Shown piece by piece: positions 16,131 to 25,026 of a stretch of DNA of 64,000 nt. The translations under genes and the position numbers were made by a program. How positions within the stretch are numbered: position 1 is the first letter of the stretch; the number at the start of each line of letters is the position of its first letter. The DNA is from Schaalia sp. lx-260 (GTDB lineage Bacteria; Actinomycetota; Actinomycetes; Actinomycetales; Actinomycetaceae). Under the pieces are notes generated by a model that was not told the origin of the DNA, searched no databases, and saw only the letters and a list, made by a program, of their open reading frames with translations. The stretch covers positions 186,001-250,000 of the forward strand of contig NZ_JAJNRQ010000004.1 in assembly GCF_021083645.1 (NCBI RefSeq), written 5' to 3'.

Positions 16131-18256
16131 AACCTGCTCCTGCCCCAGAGCTGGATTACCACGCCCTCAATGCGCAACTCAACCTGTACGACGAGCACGG
16201 CCGCATCCAATTTGATGCTGATAGGAAGGCTGCTCGCCAATACTTTTTGACTCACGTCAACCAAAACACCGTTTTCTTCCACGACTTAGAAGAAAAACTT
16301 GAATACTTAGTGACCGAGGGCTACTACGAAAAACATGTCCTCGATCAGTATGATTTCGCTGATATTAAAGCGCTCTACAAGCAAGCCTACGCGCATAAAT
16401 TCCGTTTCCCCACTTTCCTGGGCGCGTTCAAGTACTACACGTCCTACACTCTGAAAACTTTCGATGGCACGCGCTATCTTGAACGTTTCGAGGACCGCGT
16501 CACCATGGTTGCGCTTTACCTTGCTCGTGGTGATGTCAAACTCGCGCAGACACTGGTAGATGAAATCATGACTGGCCGTTTCCAACCGGCAACACCGACC
16601 TTCCTGAATGCGGGTAAAGCTGCACGCGGTGAACTGGTTTCTTGCTTCCTGCTGCGTATCGAAGACAATATGGAATCCATTGCTCGCGGCATTAACTCAG
16701 CACTCCAACTGTCTAAACGAGGTGGCGGCGTTGCACTTTCACTGACAAATCTGCGTGAAGCCGGTGCTCCGATTAAGAAAATCCAGAATCAGTCCAGCGG
16801 TGTTGTTCCCGTAATGAAACTCTTGGAAGACTCCTTCTCTTACGCGAACCAACTGGGAGCGCGTCAGGGCGCGGGGGCTGTGTATTTGCATGCTCATCAC
16901 CCTGACATCATGAGTTTCTTAGATACGAAACGTGAAAATGCGGATGAAAAAATTCGCATCAAGACATTATCTCTTGGCGTTGTTATTCCTGATGTTACGT
17001 TCGAACTGGCACGTAATAACGAAGATATGTACCTTTTCAGTCCTTACGATGTCGAACGCGTGTACGGGAAGCCTCTGTCCGATATTTCTGTGACAGAAAA
17101 ATACCGCGAGATGGTCAATGACGGACGTATCCGTAAGAAGAAAATAAATGCACGTCGTTTCTTTCAAACTCTTGCGGAAATTCAGTTTGAATCCGGCTAT
17201 CCATACATCGTTTTTGAGGACACTGTGAATCGTGCAAATCCGATTGACGGTCGCATTACGATGTCGAATCTATGCAGTGAAATCCTTCAGGTATCTGAGC
17301 CTTCACACTACAACGCGGATCTGTCGTATGAAACTATCGGTAAAGATATTTCCTGCAACCTTGGGTCGCTCAACATCGCGCAAGTCATGGATTCACCGAA
17401 TTTCTCACAAACTATTGAGGCTTCCGTGCGCGCTCTGACAGCTGTTTCAGATCTGTCGGATATTCAATCTGTTCCTTCAATTGCTCGTGGAAACTCAATG
17501 AGTCATGCGATTGGTTTAGGGCAGATGAATTTGCATGGCTACTTGGCGCGCGAGCGCGTTTATTACGGTTCTGAAGAAGCCCTTGATTTCACAAATATGT
17601 ATTTCCTTGCTGTTGCCTACGAATGTATTAAAGCGTCATGTGCAATTGCTCGGGAACGCGGGGTTACTTTTGAAGGCTTTGAAAAATCAGCTTACGCTTC
17701 GGGTGAATATTTCGAGAAGTACATCAACGGCACGTGGGAGCCTACAACTGAACGATGCCGTGAATTGTTAGCGGCATCCTCTATCCGTATTCCTACTGCC
17801 GATGATTGGCGCGCATTGGCTCAGGACGTTAAAACGTACGGCATGTACAACCAGAATCTACAGGCAATTCCGCCGACAGGTTCAATTAGTTACATCAACA
17901 ATTCCACTTCATCAATACATCCGATCGTGTCACGCATTGAAATCCGTAAGGAAGGCAAAATCGGACGTGTCTATTATCCAGCCCCGTTCATGACGAATGA
18001 GAATTTGGAATTCTATCAGGATGCCTACGAAATCGGTCCTGAGAAGATTATTGACACCTATGCGGTAGCTACTCAGCATGTCGATCAAGGTTTGTCATTG
18101 ACTTTGTTCTATCCGGATACTGTGACAACACGTGACCTTAACAAGTCCTACATTTATGCATGGCGTAAAGGCATTAAGACCATGTACTACGTGCGTTTGC
18201 GTCAGATGGCTTTAGAGGGAACGGAAGTTGAAGGCTGCGTGTCTTGTATGCTGTGA
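16100..18256 (+). CDS. nrdE: Class Ib ribonucleotide reductase, alpha subunit
   Basis: 718-residue catalytic subunit that reduces ribonucleoside diphosphates to deoxy forms. Landmarks: the first active-site cysteine in [18 protein letters not shown], the catalytic triad region NLCSEIL and [10 protein letters not shown], the glycyl/tyrosine radical-transfer tail, and a C-terminal CVSCML swinging-arm pair re-reduced by NrdH. As in other class Ib enzymes, the N-terminal ATP-cone is absent. The start appears to be TTG, with AAGAAGGA 11-12 bases upstream; no ATG precedes the conserved [14 protein letters not shown] block. The usual downstream gene nrdF is missing: a terminator-like hairpin follows. 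Confidence 0.95.
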   Translation: MAENLTDTGVEPAPAPELDYHALNAQLNLYDEHGRIQFDADRKAARQYFLTHVNQNTVFFHDLEEKLEYLVTEGYYEKHVLDQYDFADIKALYKQAYAHKFRFPTFLGAFKYYTSYTLKTFDGTRYLERFEDRVTMVALYLARGDVKLAQTLVDEIMTGRFQPATPTFLNAGKAARGELVSCFLLRIEDNMESIARGINSALQLSKRGGGVALSLTNLREAGAPIKKIQNQSSGVVPVMKLLEDSFSYANQLGARQGAGAVYLHAHHPDIMSFLDTKRENADEKIRIKTLSLGVVIPDVTFELARNNEDMYLFSPYDVERVYGKPLSDISVTEKYREMVNDGRIRKKKINARRFFQTLAEIQFESGYPYIVFEDTVNRANPIDGRITMSNLCSEILQVSEPSHYNADLSYETIGKDISCNLGSLNIAQVMDSPNFSQTIEASVRALTAVSDLSDIQSVPSIARGNSMSHAIGLGQMNLHGYLARERVYYGSEEALDFTNMYFLAVAYECIKASCAIARERGVTFEGFEKSAYASGEYFEKYINGTWEPTTERCRELLAASSIRIPTADDWRALAQDVKTYGMYNQNLQAIPPTGSISYINNSTSSIHPIVSRIEIRKEGKIGRVYYPAPFMTNENLEFYQDAYEIGPEKIIDTYAVATQHVDQGLSLTLFYPDTVTTRDLNKSYIYAWRKGIKTMYYVRLRQMALEGTEVEGCVSCML

Positions 18257-18694
18257 GGCCAACTACCTGAGTATTTGCTCTGAACTGATGCCTGACAGTG
18301 CAAATATCTGGTGATAAGGGGAATGAGGGATTATCTTTCATTCTCCTTTTCGCTTTCTTCGCCAGTTTCATGAAATCTAGCCTGCAATCTAGATCCCCTC
18401 ATATTTGGTTACAGTGTTATGAGTTAAGGATGCTGAGGTTTTGTTTGGGGGATTGTTTTCGTTGTCACGGTAAGGAATCACCACATTCAGATAGATCAAT
18501 CAGCGTGATGTCCGCCCAGCGTCACATGCGCAAGGACATGCAAATAGTACCTGAATAGCTGAGTGCGGCATCCCTCTGCTAGGGGTACCATACCCACCAA
18601 CAGAAGGACACCGCACAGAGCACTTGTCATCCCGCATACGCACAAGCCGCATATACGACACCGTGTGGTCAGCTTCACCTGGCCCACATCAGCA
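18257..18694. other. Gap after nrdE without a recognisable gene
   Basis: 438 bases between nrdE and the convergent sugar-permease gene. Apart from the hairpin at 18318-18350, nothing can be supported: no reading frame with codon use like the neighbours, and no trace of the beta-subunit gene nrdF that usually follows nrdE. Confidence 0.5.
18318..18350 (+). terminator. Probable terminator of nrdHIE
   Basis: Nine-pair stem (one G-U) formed by 18318-18326 and 18338-18346 with an 11-base loop, followed directly by TTTT and a pyrimidine run. Confidence 0.55.
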
Positions 18695-19543
18695 CTACCC
18701 CTTCGTTGCACCTCCAGCGAGGCCCGCCACAATGTAACGTTGCAGCGCAATGAAGATCAATAGCACTGGGACCGCGATAATCGTGGCCACAGCCATCAAA
18801 TCATTCCAGTTCGTCCCATACTGACCAATCAACCGATTCAATGCCACAGTGAGAGGCTGAATTTCCTGTTGCGTTGATAAGGTAAGCGCAAATGTGAACT
18901 CACCCCATGCCATGAGGAAAGCAAATGAGCCAATCATGACCACACCTGGGCGAATGGTTGGAATGATAATGCGAATAATCGTTTGGATAACTCCTAGGCC
19001 ATCAAGTTTTGCTGCCTCCTCCACTTCATAAGGGAATTGCTTGAAGTAAGGGCGCAACAAAATCACAGCAAAAGGTAAGGTCACCGACACGTCCGCAATG
19101 ATGATAGAGGCATATGTGTTAATTAAATCCATTTGCCTGAACATAACGAACATGGGGATGGAAATAGCAATTGCAGGCAATAGCTGAACAACTGTCAGTA
19201 GCACCATCATTGACGTCGAGACAGCATCACGGAAACGTGCAACCGCATATGACGCAGGCACTGCAATCACGAGTGTCAGTACCAGTGTGCCTGTAGCAAT
19301 AATGAAAGAGTTTCCAAGCGCTAACCACACACCATACTCCGGCGAAAAAGCCGCTTTATATGAGTCAAAATGCAGTGCATGGGGAATGATGTGCGGTGGC
19401 TGCGCGAATGTTTCTGCGGTGTTTTTCAGTGAGGTACTGACCATCCAGTACACGGGGAACAGGTAAATGGCAGCCAGTACCCATGCGACACCTGATTTTA
19501 ACCACGCATTTCGTTTGCGTCGTTTTTCAGCGGCAGAAAGCAT
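18695..19543 (-). CDS. Carbohydrate ABC transporter permease, MalG type
   Basis: 282-residue inner-membrane permease of a CUT1 sugar importer. Six hydrophobic helices are spread over the chain, beginning WVLAAIYLFPVYWMVSTSLK near residue 20. The EAA loop reads EVEEAAKLDGLGVIQTIIRIIIP (about residues 176-198) and contacts the ATPase. A basic N-terminus is typical of MalG-like proteins. It follows the other permease gene by two bases and is the last gene of the GH31/importer operon. No ATPase gene is present, so a shared MsiK-type ATPase elsewhere is expected, as is usual in actinobacteria. Confidence 0.9.
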   Translation of the reverse strand: MLSAAEKRRKRNAWLKSGVAWVLAAIYLFPVYWMVSTSLKNTAETFAQPPHIIPHALHFDSYKAAFSPEYGVWLALGNSFIIATGTLVLTLVIAVPASYAVARFRDAVSTSMMVLLTVVQLLPAIAISIPMFVMFRQMDLINTYASIIIADVSVTLPFAVILLRPYFKQFPYEVEEAAKLDGLGVIQTIIRIIIPTIRPGVVMIGSFAFLMAWGEFTFALTLSTQQEIQPLTVALNRLIGQYGTNWNDLMAVATIIAVPVLLIFIALQRYIVAGLAGGATKG

Positions 19544-19545
19544 AT

Positions 19546-20463
19546 TTACCGGTCCTCCTCACGTAAAGAACGCACGTAGAACCACGACAAGGCCAACGGC
19601 AGGATCAGTGTCAGTGTTGAAGCCGCCGCACCATTGCCAAATTCAAAAATCTTGAAGGTCTGCAAGTAGGTGTAAACCGGCAGAGTCGTCGTCGCAGAGA
19701 CAGGTCCACCTTTTGTCATCGTGTATATCAGGTCGAAAACCTTATATGTGTTGATGACGCCAAGCAGTAAAACAGAAATAATGACTGGACGCATCAAAGG
19801 TGAGGTGATGGACCGGAATTGTCGCCACCATCCTGCACCATCTACTTGAGCAGCCTCATACAAACTGTCGTCGATCGTATGTAATCCGGAAAGCAGCAGG
19901 AGCATGTTAAAAGGAATACCGACCCACAGATTTGCGGTAACAATGGCGATCATTGCAGTTATTGGACCGGTTAACCATTGGATTGGTTGGTGAATAATTC
20001 CGATGCTTGCAAGGAAATAGTTCAGCACGCCGTAATCAGAATCGAAAATCCATTTGAATATGGTTCCTGTGACAACGGGCGGAAGGATCCATCCAACCAG
20101 CAGCAAAGCTCGGATCACACCGTTTCCAGGGAATGGCCTGCGGAAAAAGAGGGCTAACGCATATCCGATGATGAACTGCAAGACCAGGCACGCCACTGTG
20201 AAAATAGCACTGAGTGTGACGCTATTCCAAAATTCTGGGTCTTTAAGGGTTGCCGCATAGTTGTCGAATCCTCGCGGGCTAAATTCCCCAGATATAAGGT
20301 TCGCGCCGTTGGCATCACTGAAAGAAATCCACAGGTTGTAGCACAAGGGTGCCACCAGGAAAACAATAATGTAGATCAGTGCTGGTGCGGAAAGGGCGAG
20401 GCCCAAGCCTCGGGTGCGTGTACGTGCGCCCGAGGCTCGTGCCTGAGAGGGTTGAGTCCTCAC
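19546..20463 (-). CDS. Carbohydrate ABC transporter permease, MalF type
   Basis: 305-residue partner permease of the same CUT1 importer. It has six predicted helices, the first at ALIYIIVFLVAPLCYNLWISF, and an EAA loop LYEAAQVDGAGWWRQFRSITSP near residues 203-224. The start is GTG and overlaps the stop of the binding-protein gene by four bases (GTGA), which signals translational coupling. Sits between the binding protein and the MalG-type permease in a compact operon. Confidence 0.9.
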   Translation of the reverse strand: MRTQPSQARASGARTRTRGLGLALSAPALIYIIVFLVAPLCYNLWISFSDANGANLISGEFSPRGFDNYAATLKDPEFWNSVTLSAIFTVACLVLQFIIGYALALFFRRPFPGNGVIRALLLVGWILPPVVTGTIFKWIFDSDYGVLNYFLASIGIIHQPIQWLTGPITAMIAIVTANLWVGIPFNMLLLLSGLHTIDDSLYEAAQVDGAGWWRQFRSITSPLMRPVIISVLLLGVINTYKVFDLIYTMTKGGPVSATTTLPVYTYLQTFKIFEFGNGAAASTLTLILPLALSWFYVRSLREEDR

Positions 20464-21725
20464 TTGTCAGACTCCAGTAATGTCATGATCTGAGCGAATG
20501 CTTTCTTTGCAGCTTCTTCAGGTGAGGCGGCTCCTGTCAGAGCTTCCTGCAAAGAAACCTGCACAGCTTCAGATACTTTCGCGTATTGCTTGCCGTATGC
20601 GCGTGCATGTGCAACAGCGAGTTGATCCTCGAATACTTTGAGTTTTTCGTCGGAGGACAGCTTGAGTTTGCCAGCCAAGTCTGGGCGAGCGGAAAGCTGA
20701 CCTGTTTCGTCGCAGTAAATCTTGGCTCCTTCAGCGCTGGTCAGGAATTGAGCGAGTTTGACTGCGCCTTCATTTTGCTTACCTTCCTTCATGACGACAA
20801 CGTTCTCACCACCAAGGCCGGTTCCTGCTGCTTTGCCTTTCGGAAGTGGAGCAACACCCCATTCAAAGTCAACATCTGCCAGGTTTTGCAATTCCCACGG
20901 GCCGTTCATCATCATAGCTACTTTGCCTGCGGTGAATTGTGTGCGAGCATCTTCTTGGGAGTAGTTCGTCACTGCTGAGGACACGCTGCCTTCATCAATC
21001 ATTGACTTCACAAATTCCAGAGCCTGAGCACCTGCAGTGTCATAGTTTTGCAGGTCGCCGCCGGTTTGCCACACGAATGGCAGGAACTGGAATGTACCCT
21101 GTTCATTTTTGACAGCTGAAATTGCAAGGCCTGTGACATCATCATGAGTAACGGCTTTTGCTACGGTCTTGAGTTCGTCCCATGTGGTTGGTACTGATAC
21201 TCCGGCAGCATCCAACAGTGCCTTGTTGTAGTACAAGCCGAGGTTGTTGGAGTTCAATGGCAAACCGTATGTTTTTCCGTCCATCTGAGTTGAGGTCCAA
21301 GGGCCAGGATGGAATTCTGATGCGCGTGACCCATCGGTATCTGTGAGGTCTTTCAGCATTCCAAGGGCTGCGAAGTTCTGGTTATCCACGACGTCAACAA
21401 CAGCAAGGTCTGGGACTGCTCCGCCTACGCCGCCTTGGACGATAGATTTAGCCAAGTCGCCATAGGCAAAGGAGGTGCGCTTGACCATGTACTCAGGGTG
21501 AGCTTTTTCGAAAGCGGCAATGGCTGCTTGCATACCTGTGTTAGATACGCCCTGCCCTAAGTAATCCCACATTTCAATGGTGGTTTTACCTGCGGGGGCT
21601 GCACCGGATGCGGAGGATTCGGTGCTGCTTTGCATCTTCCCCTGTGAACAAGCTCCGAGGCTTAAAGCTACAGCTACGGCAGACACAGCTGCAAGGAAGC
21701 TGCGGCCTTTCTTCATGGTGATCAT
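20460..21725 (-). CDS. Sugar-binding lipoprotein of ABC importer
   Basis: Extracellular solute-binding protein family 1, about 421 residues. A lipoprotein signal peptide (basic KKGR, hydrophobic core, lipobox SLGAC) is followed by a Ser/Gly/Ala linker and the domain opening TTIEMWDYLG. Family features include GKTYGLPLNSNNLGLYYNKALLD in two adjoining motifs and GKVAMMMNGPWEL. I place the start at 21725 because AGTAGGA lies just upstream; a longer frame to 21818 would bury the signal peptide. The ligand is probably an oligosaccharide that is the substrate or product of the GH31 enzyme encoded directly upstream. Confidence 0.9.
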   Translation of the reverse strand: MITMKKGRSFLAAVSAVAVALSLGACSQGKMQSSTESSASGAAPAGKTTIEMWDYLGQGVSNTGMQAAIAAFEKAHPEYMVKRTSFAYGDLAKSIVQGGVGGAVPDLAVVDVVDNQNFAALGMLKDLTDTDGSRASEFHPGPWTSTQMDGKTYGLPLNSNNLGLYYNKALLDAAGVSVPTTWDELKTVAKAVTHDDVTGLAISAVKNEQGTFQFLPFVWQTGGDLQNYDTAGAQALEFVKSMIDEGSVSSAVTNYSQEDARTQFTAGKVAMMMNGPWELQNLADVDFEWGVAPLPKGKAAGTGLGGENVVVMKEGKQNEGAVKLAQFLTSAEGAKIYCDETGQLSARPDLAGKLKLSSDEKLKVFEDQLAVAHARAYGKQYAKVSEAVQVSLQEALTGAASPEEAAKKAFAQIMTLLESDK

Positions 21726-21828
21726 ATTTCCTACTCTTTCGTTGGGAACTTTGTCATCCCGTGTTGTCACGGATTGTCTGATATATACCGCTGGCGCATC
21801 GGACGTTGATGCGCTCACGGTTCCGTTG

Positions 21829-23817
21829 TCACAGTGGTAAATCGGCTCCTTCTCGAATAAATACAGGGATTGTGTGGATTGGTGTGTCTACTTCGACAGT
21901 GCATCCACCTGTGTAGGTTTGTCCTGTCGCAAGCTCACGCCATGTGGCGCCTTGCGGCAGGTACACCTGGGTGTGTGTGACTCCTGCTTCGGTTACTGGG
22001 CGAATCAGGAGATCTGGTCCGAGCATGAATTCGTGTTCTGTATTCCATGCTTGGAGATCGTGGGGGTATTCAAGGAAAAGTGGGCGCATTGGCGGTATGC
22101 CGTCTGTGGCCGCTATTTCCATGAGTTGATTGATGTATGGGCGGATTTTTTCGCGTAGACGGATGTAGTCCGCAGCGATTGTGAAGGCTTCTTCGCCGTA
22201 GGACCAGATTTCGTTAGGTCCTCCTGGGCTGACTGCGCCTTCGGCTTCACGCGGTTCGCGGTGTCCATGCAAACGGAATAGTGGGCAGAATGTGCCAAAT
22301 TGGAACCATCGGATGAATAGTTCTTGGTATGCAGGATCTGTGGGATCGCCTCCGTGGAATCCACCAATATCTGAGGTCCACCAGGGGATACCGGAGATTG
22401 CGATACTTTGTCCTGCGGTGACTTGGGTGCGTAGGGCTTCCCATGTGGGGGCAATGTCGCCTGACCATACTGCCGCGCCGTATCGTGCTTGTCCAGCCCA
22501 TGCTGAGCGGCACAGGAGCACGGTTTCAGGTGTTCCCGCTTCCTGCATACCGTCGTAGAAACCTTTTGCATTGTCGCGCGGATAGGTGTTGTTGACAGCC
22601 AAACCTGGGCCTGCGTGGTAAGACAGGTTTCCTGGGTGCCCTGGGTTAAGTTCTGGTTCACATGCGTCGAGCCAGAATACGCGAACACCAAGGTCATGGT
22701 AGTTTTGCTTGATTTTGTTCCATACGTATGCGCGGGCCTGAGGGTTGGTAGCGTCATAGAAAGCGACTGGCATTGCGGTGGGCATACCTTTGTCTTTGAA
22801 TTTTTGGTGGAATTCAACGCCGTTTTCTGTGCCGACAAGGAATCCGCGGCTGCGCATTTCTTCGTAGTTTTCTGATAGTGGCGATACTGTTGGCCATACT
22901 GACACCATGAGTTTTGTGCCCATGTCGTCAAGTTCGCGCATCATGGCAGCGGGGTCAGGGTATTCATTTTCGTCGAAACGGAAATCTCCCATGGCGGGCC
23001 AGTGAATGAAGTCTGTGACGATGACAGATAGGGGCAGGTCGAGGTCACGGTAGCGGCGCGCGACCTCAAGAAGTTCTTCTTGGGACATGTAACGCAGGCG
23101 TGACTGCCAAAATCCTGTGGCCCATTGAGGTAGTACCGGTGCATGTCCAACAACATCGGCGTAACGTGCAAGGATGTCACGCGGTGTGGGTGCAAGGCAT
23201 AGCCAGTAATCGATTATTTCTGTGCCTTGTCCGACCCATCTGGTTGAGTCTGCAGAAAATTCGACGCGACCAACAGCTGGGTTATTCCATAGGAATCCGT
23301 AGCCTCGATCAGACAGTACGAAGGGGATGGATACTTCTCCATTACGTTGAATGAGGTCCATGACCAGGCCCTTGTGGTTCAGGTGCCCGTGTGAGTGTTG
23401 CCCTAGACCATAGAAGCGTTCTTCTGGGTCGGATGCAAATACTTGATGAACTTCAGCGCCACCGTGGACGGGGTAAATTCCATGTGCTCCAGGCCACCAG
23501 AAGTGTTCGGGAGTTTCCGTAAGGATAACTTTGTCATTGCGGAGGAAGGTGAGCATTGTTCGAGGGTTTCCTGCTCCAGGATCCAGAACAAGATTTACAC
23601 CTAATTCACCGGCACGCATTCGTATGCGCGTATCAGAAACTTCAACCTCGGCCTGTACAGCTTCTGGTGTTTCAATGAGCGCACCGTAATCAGGGCGATC
23701 AAGAGTGTGACGTGAAATGCGCACGCGCACAGCATCTGGCCCCCATGTTTCTACCCGTAACACTTGATGCTCATGTCGAGCCTCAAATCCCGTGGGAATT
23801 ACCGTAACATCCAGCAT
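21829..23817 (-). CDS. Glycoside hydrolase family 31, probable alpha-xylosidase
   Basis: 662-residue retaining alpha-glycosidase. It has an N-terminal beta-sandwich (to about residue 210, including EERFYGLGQHSHG) and a catalytic barrel. The nucleophile is the Asp in VFWLDACEPEL (about Asp382) and the acid/base is the Asp in AAVWSGDIAPTWEAL (about Asp453). SGIPWWTSDIGGF is a diagnostic GH31 segment. There is no signal peptide, so it acts on imported substrate. The DACEPE nucleophile motif differs from the YicI pattern, so I call alpha-xylosidase mainly from the xylAB context; alpha-glucosidase is possible. First gene of a four-gene operon with the importer; a palindrome overlaps its promoter. 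Confidence 0.85.
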   Translation of the reverse strand: MLDVTVIPTGFEARHEHQVLRVETWGPDAVRVRISRHTLDRPDYGALIETPEAVQAEVEVSDTRIRMRAGELGVNLVLDPGAGNPRTMLTFLRNDKVILTETPEHFWWPGAHGIYPVHGGAEVHQVFASDPEERFYGLGQHSHGHLNHKGLVMDLIQRNGEVSIPFVLSDRGYGFLWNNPAVGRVEFSADSTRWVGQGTEIIDYWLCLAPTPRDILARYADVVGHAPVLPQWATGFWQSRLRYMSQEELLEVARRYRDLDLPLSVIVTDFIHWPAMGDFRFDENEYPDPAAMMRELDDMGTKLMVSVWPTVSPLSENYEEMRSRGFLVGTENGVEFHQKFKDKGMPTAMPVAFYDATNPQARAYVWNKIKQNYHDLGVRVFWLDACEPELNPGHPGNLSYHAGPGLAVNNTYPRDNAKGFYDGMQEAGTPETVLLCRSAWAGQARYGAAVWSGDIAPTWEALRTQVTAGQSIAISGIPWWTSDIGGFHGGDPTDPAYQELFIRWFQFGTFCPLFRLHGHREPREAEGAVSPGGPNEIWSYGEEAFTIAADYIRLREKIRPYINQLMEIAATDGIPPMRPLFLEYPHDLQAWNTEHEFMLGPDLLIRPVTEAGVTHTQVYLPQGATWRELATGQTYTGGCTVEVDTPIHTIPVFIREGADLPL

Positions 23818-23830
23818 TGTGCCCCCTTAC

Positions 23831-23842
23831 GCATACGTATGC
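23831..23842. promoter_or_regulatory. LacI-type operator candidate next to GH31 ribosome site
   Basis: GCATACGTATGC, a perfect 12-base palindrome with the central CG typical of LacI-family operators. It lies 14-25 bases upstream of the GH31 start, just before its AAGGGGG ribosome site. Confidence 0.45.
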
Positions 23843-23892
23843 TTCTTACAGTAAAATAACTTCCGAACTACCCTGCTCGGAATTAATTTAAT

Positions 23893-23927
23893 GTCTATAG
23901 AATATAGACGAGTCCTCTTGATGTCAA
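23893..23927 (-). promoter_or_regulatory. GH31 operon promoter with overlapping palindrome
   Basis: On the minus strand a perfect -35 TTGACA (23927-23922) is followed after 17 bases by TATTCT as -10. The -10 lies inside a perfect 17-base palindrome GTCTATAGAATATAGAC (23893-23909), so a bound repressor would block the promoter. A looser inverted repeat TTCCGA/TCGGAA (23861-23882) lies between it and the gene. Confidence 0.55.
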
Positions 23928-23934
23928 CGGCGGT

Positions 23935-24954
23935 GTGTCGATGAACGGAAAAAAACCTACAAGCCACGATGTTGCACGACTCGCAGGCGTTTCACAAACA
24001 ACGGTTTCCTATGTCATGAGTGGCCGCCGAGCTGTGGCCCCTGAAACAGAAAACCGCGTCCTCCACGCAATGGAAGAACTCGGCTATCACCCTCATTCAG
24101 GAGCACGCGCACTACGTTCCAGCCGATCAAATGTCATCGGCCTTGTCGTTCCTCAACATGCTGGCGCAGACCCTGTCGCCCAGCATCAATTCCTCATATC
24201 TTTAGCTCATCAAGCACGCGCACATGATTATGACATTCTCCTGGTTACCGCTGACGAAGGAACTTCTGGACTTCGTCGCGTCATGGATAGCGCATTATGT
24301 GACGGACTTTTACTTATGGAAGTTCTCGCACACGATCCCCGAGCTGACATGATTGCCGATTCCCACACGCCAGCCGTTTTTATTGGCATACCTGACTCTT
24401 GCGCCCCGATCACAGCAATTGATTCTGATTACGAATACGCTGGACGACACGCTGTTGACATACTTGCCCAAAGCGGCCATACACGTATCACACTCCTCGC
24501 TCCGGGTGACACATCACTGCAAGACCTGAACTTTATTGAGCGATTCCGAAACGCTGTATATGAACACGCAGCAGCCTCAGCTATCGAAATACGCGAACAC
24601 AAAGTAACCCTTTCATACCAAAACGCAATCTCACAGCTCGAATACCTCAACCTTGGCTACGGCGATGCTCTTTTACTTGCTCCCACCACCCCCACCGACG
24701 ACTGGTGTAACGCATTACGTAATAAAAACCTTATCCCCGGCCAACATGTCAGCCTTGTCGCAAGCTCTTGGGATTACACACATTCGCACACACTTGACCG
24801 TCCCTGCCACTTTGATATGCGCATGGGTGAGGTCACTAAACAAGCAATGAATTTACTTCTGGAACGGATTGACGCGCCCACACCCTCAACGCCAGATCAT
24901 CACCTCATCACCCCGTTTTTCCACGAAGGCGATACCCTACGCACTCTTACATAG
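23935..24954 (+). CDS. LacI-family transcriptional regulator
   Basis: 339-residue repressor with an N-terminal helix-turn-helix (SHDVARLAGVSQTTVSYVMSG, residues 9-29), the hinge helix ARALRSSRS, and a periplasmic-binding-like effector domain from about residue 65. It diverges from the GH31/importer operon, sharing a 117-base control region with two palindromes, so it is the probable sugar-responsive regulator of that operon and perhaps of itself. The start is GTG at 23935 or ATG at 23941; no ribosome site is visible for either, so a leaderless transcript is possible. Confidence 0.88.
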   Translation: MSMNGKKPTSHDVARLAGVSQTTVSYVMSGRRAVAPETENRVLHAMEELGYHPHSGARALRSSRSNVIGLVVPQHAGADPVAQHQFLISLAHQARAHDYDILLVTADEGTSGLRRVMDSALCDGLLLMEVLAHDPRADMIADSHTPAVFIGIPDSCAPITAIDSDYEYAGRHAVDILAQSGHTRITLLAPGDTSLQDLNFIERFRNAVYEHAAASAIEIREHKVTLSYQNAISQLEYLNLGYGDALLLAPTTPTDDWCNALRNKNLIPGQHVSLVASSWDYTHSHTLDRPCHFDMRMGEVTKQAMNLLLERIDAPTPSTPDHHLITPFFHEGDTLRTLT

Positions 24955-24978
24955 CCACCATCACAATCCCATAGCAAA

Positions 24979-25004
24979 CGGCACCTCAGCTAACCAAGGT
25001 GCCG
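24979..25004. terminator. Bidirectional terminator between lacI-type gene and nhaC
   Basis: Eight-base-pair perfect stem CGGCACCT / AGGTGCCG with a 10-base loop in the 72-base convergent gap. Confidence 0.65.
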
Positions 25005-25026
25005 CTCGCATATTCACTACACGAGA

